From Delphinus delphis (lineage: Eukaryota > Chordata > Mammalia > Artiodactyla > Delphinidae), in contig NC_082694.2 in assembly GCF_949987515.2 (NCBI RefSeq), positions 64,540,080-64,604,079 on the forward strand: a DNA stretch of 64,000 nucleotides, in the 5' to 3' direction. Positions 40,501-52,100 of this stretch are shown here, piece by piece. The stretch's first letter is position 1. Each line of letters starts with the position of its first letter. The position numbers and the translations under genes were made by a program. The notes beneath the pieces are model-generated. The model searched no databases and was not told the DNA's origin. It saw nothing but the letters and a program-made list of their open reading frames with translations.

Positions 40501-42702
40501 TACTAAAATGCCTCTATTTTCTATCATGTTCCACCACCTTCAACAGAGTAAATCAGAACTGCAGGCTGAAAAATAATGCAACAAAAGCAAGTACAATAAA
40601 TTTATTTCCTATTTCTCTGTATAGTTCAAAGATACCTTTCCTAAGGATTTGTTTCACAGTCAACTTTCTTCTCTAGACCAAGAGATTTTTGGGGAAAATG
40701 GGTACTCCTGTCATCACTACAACAGAAGATGTAAAGAAGCAAGAAGAGAAAGAAGAAAATGAAGAATCTGTCTTGACCATGTTAGGCATTATTGGGATAG
40801 TACTTAACTTCTTGGTAGTAGTTATTGTGTATATCTATATCACAAGCTGATTGTCTCTTTCATGGGGTTGCATTCAGGACAAAAGCCAGCTCTAACAAAA
40901 ATGACTTCTAAGAATAACCTTTAAAAGAATATTTCCAGAAGATTATGACAAACATTCCAGGGCAAGTGCCTGGCTCTAAGGGCAGTAACCAGGGTAAGTG
41001 CCTTACTCTAGGCACTGCAGTGAATATGTGGATAATAAAGATTTATTTCTGTATGCCAGAAAACACACAAGATCCAGTAATAGAAATAAGACACAAAAGC
41101 AACCATGCAATGGATTTTTTTCTAAAAGTACATATTGAATATGTATCATTTTCATTCCAATTGCTTTTAAATTTATGTTTATTTTAAGCCTCTAATAATT
41201 ACCTAATATAGGAAAGGAAAATTTTTTCAGCATGGGAAAGAAAACTAATAAAATCTACAGAAAAATAAAGTTTTATTCAGTATCAATAAATGCTGAATAT
41301 TCTCAAAAGCATTGTCTTCCTCTGGATTTATACTTAATATCTCAAAAGAAATGCATGCTTTATAATAATTTTTTGGTAGTTACGCATTTGTAACTATAAG
41401 ATTGCATAGAAAATAAATACTACATAGAAAAAGCATCTTGTTTTTTTCTGATGTTCTTCAGCATGTGTTGACTTTATTTCTCTGATCAATTTCAGTAATA
41501 TAAAACGAGAGGCCCACCTAAAGTATAAAAACCTCAACTCAATCTAATAAAGTAATACTTGTTTATGGAATGTTCATTTGAGTGGACTCAAAAACTAATG
41601 TGAAAATTAAATAATAAATTGCTCAAATATTTATTTTCAATTAAAGAATTTATTCATCCTACTTTGCCTAACTTGAAATATAAAGTCATCCTACATTTCA
41701 CGGAAATATCACATGGAAATAAAGCAATCAGAGATCCTTAAATTATTTCTCTGTAAATTAAAAATCCTTTCAAGTAACTGAATACTAAAATTTAATCCAT
41801 AACTATATGCAATCAACATCCCTACAACTAGCGTGGTTAGTATGCATATCTTAAAAGATAATCATGTAACAAATATATTCTGTCTGGTAAACTACCTTAT
41901 TCAAAAGGCAGCTCCATTTTTCAAAGTACCAATCCAATAATTTGACTTTTACACTTATAAACCTTCCTAACGCTAAACTATTTTCTTCCCTAGCAGATCA
42001 ATAGTTGTAGAAATTATACTTGAACAACATACAGTTTTTTTAAAAAAGGCTGAAATAAACACTGGGTACAGTAAAGTAAGAGAGAATTTTTTCATCTAGG
42101 ATCTTAAATTCTCACTAAAATGTAACTCAACGAATAAACCAAAAATTCTTCCTTGATACTATACATTTAAAAACAAAACATGGCTCTGCAATAAAGATCT
42201 TTGCAAATGAGATTACTGAAAGGATATTTTAAGTGAGCATATATCATCAAGAATATTTGTACATTAATAAAATGTTAGTTCGAAGTTGTTTTACTGCAGA
42301 GCCATGAATTTAATATGTAATTAGTAATAACTCTATCACATACAAGTGCTGTAAGGAAAACATGAATGAGTCTTACACAAATACTTTGATAAAAATAACT
42401 TCTGTATGTAAGGATTCATACACAATATTTCAATTTTTCCATTGTTTAATTTCTTGAATTTATACCTTTCAATCAAGCCTTAGCCAACAAACTGTTTTGG
42501 GGATTCATGTCAACCCTAGAATATGTTAAACTTTGGCTGAAGTTGGCAGTTAAGCCAGCCACTAGGGCAAAATAATGAAATAAACGGAAACCCTATCAAG
42601 AGGTCAAAGATTTTTGGCAGAATATCAAAGTATGAATGTTTTTTACACAAGTCAAGGCCAACTTGCTCTACTCAGCAAGAAGGATATTATACTGGGGGCG
42701 TG

Positions 42703-42757
<55 letters not shown>

Positions 42758-43089
42758 TAATCTTTTACAGTTTCTCATGTAAGCCTAATTCAATGATTGT
42801 TTTAGTCAATTCCCTTTTTATGCTTTTAAAAAGTATTCTACTGGGAATTCCCTGCTGGTCCAGTGGTTAGGGCTCGGCGCTTTCACTGCCACGGCGCAGG
42901 TTCAATCCCTGGTCAGGGAACTAAGATCCCATAAGCCACACTGCACTGCCACACATAAAGTATTTCACTAATTTATCATATAAGCATCTAGTATGTGTAA
43001 TATTTGACTATGTAATGGCAATATAACTGGCATAAATAAGTTTGGAAACAAATATAACTCTTAATAGGCTTACACTTTAATTAATGGGA

Positions 43090-43134
<45 letters not shown>

Positions 43135-46100
43135 GCACAAGTCAAGTTGTTTATAGAAGAAATGAAGAGTTATAGTTCATTTGGCAGGTTGGTTAGGTGG
43201 AATTTTATTAAGAAGGTGTGTACTATAAACAGACTACAATGTGAGAAGTGAAAATATAAACAATAGATACACTGGCAACTAACAGGAAGAGAAGGACCAC
43301 TCTACTTTGGGTAAACAAGGAAGGTATCTTTAAAAGGTTCCAGGTATTTTACCCTTACAAATCTATACAAATCAAATCAACTGGAGATCAGATAAATTTT
43401 AATTTAAGCAACCTCTCTCTCCCTTATAAAATTTATGCGACATAATCGTTTAAGAGACAGAGTAATGTATTCCATACCAAAGACATTTCAAAATAGAATA
43501 CCTTTGACAAACAGGAAAATTCTAGATAAAAGAAACTTACGTGTGCCAGATACTCTGAGTGGCCACTAACATGCTCAAAATTTTGGTACTCTGTACTCTT
43601 TTACCAAGAATGAAACAGCAGACAGGATCTTGTTTTTGACTCATATGCAGAAATAAAATACATTAAATGCAGGCAAGTGTTTCAGATTTTATTTGTACTA
43701 CTCAGATAATTTTTAAGAAAACTGGGGCCATATTATAACACAGTTTGGAATTAAAAACCAAGTGACCTGCAACTTTACTTAGCAGAAGAATCTTGTAAAA
43801 TCTTCACCCATTTCTGACAGACTCATTATTAAAACAGTGTAAAGAAATGGCAATAAAATACAGTATAACTCAAAAGTTTCAAATGAACTTTACCAAGAAA
43901 ACCATAAATAAGGATATGATGTTAAGAACTATGTGTTATGACAGCTCAATAATTTCTACTTATTTGTTTCTCAGGCAATGTGTATCAACAAAACAAGCAA
44001 AATAACTATTTTCGTAAATGATAAAGTAATATATTTTCTACTGATAAACCACTATATTTTCATGTAACGGTACTAATATAATTTGTAAGCCCTCTACAAA
44101 CAACAGGCCCTCCTGAATTTGCTGCCCTGAGCCCTGAAAAGATAGCAACGGTTCCAACTGTACGTTTACTCTGAAGGATCTTTTTAGTAATAACTTTTGG
44201 ATTTAAAGAATGTGGTCATATTTAAGACATTTGCCATAACAACAAAATTAACTTTATTCTCTCATAAAATTAAAGGTAAATACTGAATTTTTGAGGACTA
44301 TAACCTAAGATATATTCCAAAGATATATTGGATTTTAACCCAAAATCCATTTTCCTGAGGAAAATCAGGTGGTATAAGAAAGCTTGCAATAATGGATTTT
44401 GTCCCATTATAGCTAGTTACAGAACTACCATACCAATATTATGAAAAAGAGGAAATTTTAATACTAGTATATACTATCACTTAGCTAAGACAACCAAGCC
44501 AAATTAGTAGATACTTTATAATGTTCTCAATAAAAAAAAAAGTTTTGTGCTTGTTCTCCTTTATTCCTTCCTTTAACATATCACATGTATTCATTTCTCT
44601 CTTCCATAGTGAAAAAATCCATTTATATCTTTTTTAAATTTGAAAATATGTGAGCTTAGTAATGGCCACATCACAGCTAAACAGTAAAACGTGGCAACTG
44701 AATAAATTTCTCTGGATTTCATTTGCTCTTTCCTAATCTGACACTATGAAACACGCACTAAAAAGGTAGAGATTTTATAACACTTTGATAAAGAGTTTCC
44801 AGCATGCTCTACTATATTAATGGCAAGTAATTTAATGTGCTCAGTGGTGCTGTTTTCTGAAGACAGGAACAAGTCATTTTCCAAAACGGGAATGAGAATG
44901 ATAAGGGTGAGAGACTCTAAAGTAACATTTTACCTGCTAATTCTCACATTCATACAGTTTTACAAAGTATTTCTAGCAATGAAATGAGATCGCCATCTAG
45001 TGGCCAGTGGGGTAACTGAAGGCTTACTCAATAGCGTGTATGTAACTGACAGCAGCCTGAGGAAAAATGATCCTCGTTCACAACGCAGCTTTCAAAATAA
45101 CATGGCTGTGACAAATGGAACTCAGAATGTTGGGAAAGAGAAATTAAAATGAGCACATCCTTCATATGAATATTCTCCTATCTACCTAAGAAATCTCATG
45201 AAAATAACTACTTTCTTCCTTTTAAGATTTTTATCATTCCTTTTAAAAATGATACTAGAGATAAAAATAGCCTAATACAAACATATAAATCACTTATTTG
45301 TTTCAGTTACCTACCTTGAAGCTGTGGCTTCAAATTCACTGTTCTATACACAGAGTTACCTTAATGACCATTGTTCGCCTCAAGTCTCACTCTTTCACTA
45401 CTTGTGCTGTGTGCACCCTTTGTTTCTATGAAAAAAAAAAGGCTCCTAAAAAGCAATTAAGTGGTCAAAGCAACACCTCAAAGGCTAAGAGGGAACATAA
45501 AGTGCTATCTCTTGACAAGAAAATTAAAATCTTAGATCATTTAAAAAGTGGCATGTCGCCTGCCAAAGTGGACTGGTAAGGCTGATAAGAATAAACTGAA
45601 CGTTCATAAAATAAAACAGAAAGAAGTCAAAATTTGTGGAAGTGTTAGTGCTGTCCTTACAATGGCAAAAATGGTTTCTCTGGTTCATGATAAAGTGCCT
45701 GCAAAGACTGAGAAAGCATCAAGTTTGTGACTAGAGGACATGTCACAGAAGCATATCCCCGTTGAAGGCAAAACAATGTGTGAAAAAGCACTTGGCCTCT
45801 ATGAGCACTACTGTGAGGGGGTTGAGGAGAGCTGAGGAGAGGAAGTTCAAGGCTAGTAAAGGATGGTTGGCTAGCTACGGAAAGTGCTACAGTCTTAAGA
45901 ACTTAAAGAGCACAGGAGAATCGGCATTCCCAGAAGAGCTCAAGAAACTCACAGAAGAGAAAGGCTATCTTCTAGAGAAAGTCTTCAACTGTGATGAAAC
46001 AGGCTTATTCGGGAATAAGATGTCCAATCATACCTACATCCATAACAGTACCAAGCAGGCCGCGGGGGCTCTAGGCCTGGAAAGATAGCTTTACTGGTGC

Positions 46101-49100
46101 TGTGTGGCAACACAGCAGGTCACATGATCAAGCTAGGCCTCATCTATGAAGCAAACAATCCCCAGGCCCTTGAAAACAAAAATTGCCTACCCGTGTGTTG
46201 GCAATGCAACAAGAAAGCCTGAGTGACAGCCATCTTGTTGAGATGGTTCCACCAGTGCTTCATTCCTGAAGTGAAGAAATACCTCAAAGAGAAGGGGCTG
46301 CCAATAAGGTCCTCCTCACAATGCTCCCAGCCATCCCCAATGTCTCTGCTTTGCCAACAAGAACATGGAAGTGATGTTTCTGCCTCTTAACACTATCTCA
46401 CTACCACAGCCACTTGACCAATGGATCATCAAGTGCATTATTGAGGTGACTTACACCCACTTCACCTTCAGGAGGATCCCTGCTGCCCTTGATACTAACC
46501 TTGACTTCAGCATCGTGGATTTATGGAAGAGCTTCACAACTATAGATGAAACTGTCCTTATTGCAGAGGCTGCAGATGCCCTAAAGCCCAAGACCGTTAA
46601 CGCATGTTGGAAGCCATTATGGAGTGGGGTAGTCAGTGATTACCCATTATTGATGCAGAAGTCAGGAATATCTTGAATGTTGCAAGTGAAGTTGGTGGAG
46701 AAGACTTCACTGATATGATGTGAGGACAACAAGGAACACACAGAAGAACACAGAGAAACCTTTCCCAACAAGGAACTCAAAGATCTACTGAAATCCTTGA
46801 CAGATGATGATGATGATGATGATGATGATACAGCAGAAGATCTAGAAGAGGCAGGGCTATCAATCTGGACACTTGAAAAATTTGCAGCAGTTTTTCAAAA
46901 GGTGGAATTGTTAAAGGATATGATCCTGAGTACATCCTCCAATGGAATGAAACCTCCGTGTCACCCGAGGGATAACAACATAAGTACAACCACTGCAAGA
47001 TTTGTTTGATGATGCAAAGAAAAGAAGAAACAGCTTACAACAATGTTTCTAACTAAAGCACCTGCAATTGTGAAGCCTTGATCTTCAATACTTCAAGACC
47101 CTCAGCTCACAACCTCCACACATCAAGACATCATTATTATTGGGCCTCCTCCAAAGTATCAACATCTGCAATTAGAAGCTGGTTCTTCCAACACAGATGT
47201 CCTGTCAGTAGGTTCAAGTTAGCCTGATGTCTCACTGCTTACCTACATGCTACACATCTGTCGCCTCACCATAGGCATAAGACAGCAATCATCATCATCA
47301 TCACATGACGGTTAACAAAAGAGAAGAACCAGGGTTTTGGTGAGTGTTAACACAGTGTGTGTGATAAAAAGAAAAAATTTATATTTTCTCTATTTATAAC
47401 TATATTTTCTATATGTACTTATATTTTAAACATTCTATGTATTTCTCTTTCATTAAATGAAAGCAGTCTGTATGTGCTGAAAGGAAGAAAATATGTTGTT
47501 GTTGCTGGTGTGTACTATGTAGTTAGGTCTATGATGAGTGTCTCTGTACTGAACCTGTAGACTTTTTTCTTGTCATTATTCCTTAAACAATACAGCATAA
47601 CAACTATTTATGTAACATTTACATTGTGTTAGGTATTATAAGTAATCTAGAGTTGATTTAGAGCATACGGGAGGATGTGCAGAGCTTATATGCAAACACT
47701 ATGCCATTTGATATAAGTGACTTGTGCTCCTGTGGATTTTGGTTTTGGTGGAGGGTCCTGGAACCCATCTCCCAAAGGTTAACTATATTTTACTACAGCT
47801 CTCCAAAGAGCTTATTACATTCGGCTTGTGTTTTTGCATATCATCTGCTAGCAACGTAAGCAAGCCATTGAATATAACATCTCACACGAAATTATTAGCA
47901 CTGCTCTCACACTTAAAAACCAACTTGCTGGATATGCTATAAAATAGTCTGTATTCTGTATAAATGTCAATATCATGAAAGACAAAGAAAAGTTGGGAAC
48001 TTTTCTGGATTAAAGGAGAACAAAGATATGACAATTACATGAAGTAATAGATTCTGTATTGGATGCTCTACCTTATCCCAACCCCTCAAATGGCCAAAAA
48101 TAATATTCTACAGACCAATGACAAAACTGGAAAATGGACTTAAGACTAATTTTATAAAATAAGAATTTTACTAAGTTCTGAGAAGACTGACTAGATAATT
48201 TGTTCAGATTTTAAAATGTCACTTTAAAAATTAGCGTTTTAACCAAAATTGATATTTACTAATATATTAAGTTACATTTTCTTGAAATACATCTATAACT
48301 CATATTTAGAATATTCTAAATGGGCATACTTAAATAATATACCTTGTTCCTTAAAAACTATGGATTGAATATATCCCAAGTTCCAAAAAATTTTCTCTGA
48401 TAAATGAAAACATCATTTAAGAGGTGTTCTGCCAATTATCTGACCTACTTATCTTAACTAAGTTAATTATTTTATATTAATTTACCTTAACTTAAAATCT
48501 TATTTCAAAATAATTTTTGTAATGTGGTTACAAAATGTGGTTCAAATATAAATGTGGTACAAATATAAATCTATCAATTAAAATTATACCACTATCAATT
48601 AAAATTATACCACTATCAATTAAAATTAAAATTATACCACTGGACAAAGTACCAGATTCAAGCATATAAATCTCAACCTTGGGCAAAGAAATGTCTTTAC
48701 TCTGGGAAAATAATCACAAAGGAAAGGCAAACGTTAAATTTCTAAAGTAGTTCCAAGATAGACTATCTTAAGTCTCTGCAATTCCATATGTTTACCAGAA
48801 TCAAGGCTTATTTATTAAAATACACACTTAACAGAAAGTGCACCTACTTGAATAGACTATTTTAAACAGTAGAAGTAAGTAATACCAGATTTCCTTTTTG
48901 ATTCTGAACCATAAAGATAAAAGCTCAGTGTTACACAAGGACTGAATTTCCGAACAAGACAAAATTAAAAATTTCTGAGAGGTCATACAGTTTGAAAGTA
49001 AAAGGATTAATAATATTTTAACAATGTGGAAGGAAGTAAAGAGAAACCTTATCTTACTCTGTTCAATTTTTCTAAACGATTTAATGTTAAATTGCGGCAC

Positions 49101-52100
49101 TGATCTGAAATACTTAAGTTTACAGCTCCAAATATTTTACTTAATCAAAAAATATATTGTGCATTTGACATCTATTTTTTCAAAAAGACAAGTCTGATGG
49201 ATCAAACAGGTCAATCTAAAAAAAAAAATCAATTACATAACACCTCAATATTTTTATGAAAAAGTTTGAGGTAGGCTGGGAAATGGTGTGTTTGGAATCA
49301 CAATAAACTTTTCAAAGTGGAGAATATGGGCAGTAATCCCTTTTCAAATACGAGTACATTTTCCATCCATCCAATTGCATTTGAACTGCTACCACAAATC
49401 AAAATAAACTACTTCAAGATTCATTTCCATTGCTTTCCTTACCTATTCTTCCTTAATAATATAATTAAATGTGTAAGTGTTTATTTTCTTGAGTAAGAAT
49501 ATGAATAAAAGCAGAGATAAGAAGCAGAGCAAATATTTTAAATTTTAAAATGAATAAATAAAATTAAAGGTCCTGGCTAAAAGGAAATGTTAACTGTTTG
49601 TTTTTCTTGGCAATACTTGTATGTCACTGAGTGTCTAAATAAAACATAAACTTTCTATTCTTATTTAGGAAAAGAATACATTTCTTGGAAGATAATTCCA
49701 CAACCAAGAAAATAATGAACTAGTTTCAATCAATAATCAATTGTATATTGACAAAGTAAGTAACTATGGTACTTTTATTACTGAATTTGTAAAAACTAAT
49801 ACCCATTGTCAAGTATCTATGGACTTGAATAATTCATCTATCTGCCTTTCTTCAAATAACTACTGTCTGAAATTCTAATATTTGAGAAAAACATTAAAAA
49901 CACATAGAAATTCAATTAATCGTATTCAGATCAGAATATTGTCATGAAACTGCTAGCCTTTGCCCTATCATTTTCAGTTACAGGTTATTAAAAGAAAAAA
50001 ATGTATTTTCACAGTTGAAAACAAAGGGATAATGAAAACTTTTATTTATGTTATAGATGACTACATAGTAACAAATTAGGGGCCCCCTAAAACAACTAAC
50101 TGTTTCTCAAATAATTTTAAGAAATAAATCCATCAAACTCACACCTATATATATCAGTGAAGGATAATTTCAAATATCCCAATTGAACCTTATTATTTAA
50201 ACTGATAATGATAAAATAAGTAAACAAAAGTAATCATCCACTAAGATATTTCAAAGGACTAGTTACAGTGTGATTTACCTGAGTCATTTCGTAGATAAGA
50301 TGACATGGCTGGGATGAGGCAGGACTGACTGAGAAGCTCTAGAAGAACAGATGGAAGGGCATTACTGTTCTGTCCTCTACTCTCGTGAGATGACTGAGCT
50401 TCTCCATTTACAGCACCACTTGCAGGATTTATATAACTTGCAAGAACCTAAAAATAAAAATTGTTGGATTTAAACTGCGTTCTATCTTTGTAGTTTAAAA
50501 GCTCATATTTTATGTTAGTCAATCTGAATACCAAGAGAATGTATTTTCAACTCAATCAATGCCTCATACTACATGTTTTAAAAATGACGTTTTTTCTTTA
50601 GATTTTCAAAAGAGGGTATGCTTTCCATGATGACGTACTGTATGACCAGACATACAGAAGCAATCCACCTAAGAACATGAACTTAAAAGCTTAGTAGGAA
50701 CTCTGAGATTATTTATTTCATTGAATAGATTCAGTTTATAGTTTGAGGGTGATGGAATCTTAGAATTTTATACAAGAATAAGCTTATCATCCTAGAACTG
50801 CAAAAATTATGTTCAAAGACTTCACCAATGCTCTAAAAAAAAAAATGGACAACTAATTTTAGTCAATTAGTTGATCCAGGAACAAAAGCTAATCTTTAAG
50901 AACGTACTCTTCTCATTTCTGTGGTATTGAAGACTTTATAAGCTAGTTCACCTTGCCCAGTTCTAGAAAACTTATAGAACAATGTGAGAAACAAAGATAT
51001 AAAAAATAGATTTTTTTAAAGAGTCCAGATATAGCACTTTAGATGAGAAGTTGACCAGAAGAAAGTAGACATGGCACAGTCCAGTTATTTGATAATTTCA
51101 TCTTTGTCACTTTCCTCTCAGTGAAGAAGCTAAGAGGGAAGAATTTAGAGTTACAAGTAGGGAAGAGAAATCTCTGTCCAGTATCTTAAATGTACTGAGA
51201 GCAAGGAGTACAATGGGCTGTATAAAAGTAGCTTAGGATGAGATGGATAGTCAACAATAGTTAAAAATCAATACAACAACAAAAAATTTAACTATTATCA
51301 CTGACAATATCAACTTTGCAAATATACCTGCAGGAGACAGGTAACATGTTCCTCTTCCAGCCTCTGTTTAGTTAAGGCTTGTTCCACATCCCATCCAGAA
51401 GCTGTAGAGCCTGTTCCAAAGCCAGTCCCTTTGGCCCAATAGAGCTGCTGTTCCTCTGTTGATGTAGGGTTGTGAGAGCTTGATACTGGTGGCTTATAAC
51501 AAAAAATTAAAATGTATTACTATTTGGTTTCATTTATCATCAAAAATTTATCAGTAGAAATTTAAATAGTTTAGCTTCTATGGAGAACAGTTTGGCACTC
51601 CTTAAAAAAATTAGACAAAGAAAGACAATGTGACCCAGCAATTCCACTCCTAGGTATACATCCAAAGACATAAAAACTGATACTCAAACAAATACGTTAC
51701 TCTTATGTTCATAGCAAGACCATTCACAATAGCCAAAGGGTCAGCCCAAAAGCCCACCAATGGCTGAATGGATAAACAAACTGTGGTTTATACATACAAT
51801 GGAATATTATTCAGCCATAAGGAATAACGAAGTTCTGATACATGTTACCTGGATGAAACTCAAAAACATTATGCTAAGTCAAAGAAGACAGACACAAAGG
51901 TAACATGTTGTATGATTCCATTTATATGAAATATCCAGAGTAGGTAAATAAACAGAGACAGAATGCAAAGTATAGCTGTCAAGGGTTAGGGGAAGGGAAA
52001 AATGGGGAACAAATGCTTATATTTAAGAATAGATAAATGGGGACTTCCCTGGTGGCGCAGTGGTTAAGAATCCACCTGCCAATGCAGGGGACATGGGTTT

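Larger units (their letters stand above)
28643..50278 (-). other. BIRC6: BIRC6 intron F-G, 21.6 kb, host of the nested microprotein gene
   Basis: 28.9-36.7 kb is dense in SINEs and L1 pieces. 36.7-50.3 kb has one SINE, an L1, an L1 stub, the TUNAR-like exon, the CTCF-like site and the Tigger copy. 38250-40195, 41300-42829, 43132-44988 and 47790-50278 have no gene or repeat that I recognise apart from the short tandem repeat listed; an upstream exon and promoter of the nested gene may lie in the first of these. Confidence 0.85.

Noticed and set aside
40698..40850. The idea that the microprotein ORF is a processed retrocopy of TUNAR
   Set aside because: Divergence is high while the frame is intact, a splice acceptor is present just upstream, and no flanking duplication or A tail was seen.
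46777..46998. His-rich ORF (HHHHHHHH) on minus
   Set aside because: It is the complement of the (GAT)n run in the Tigger relic.
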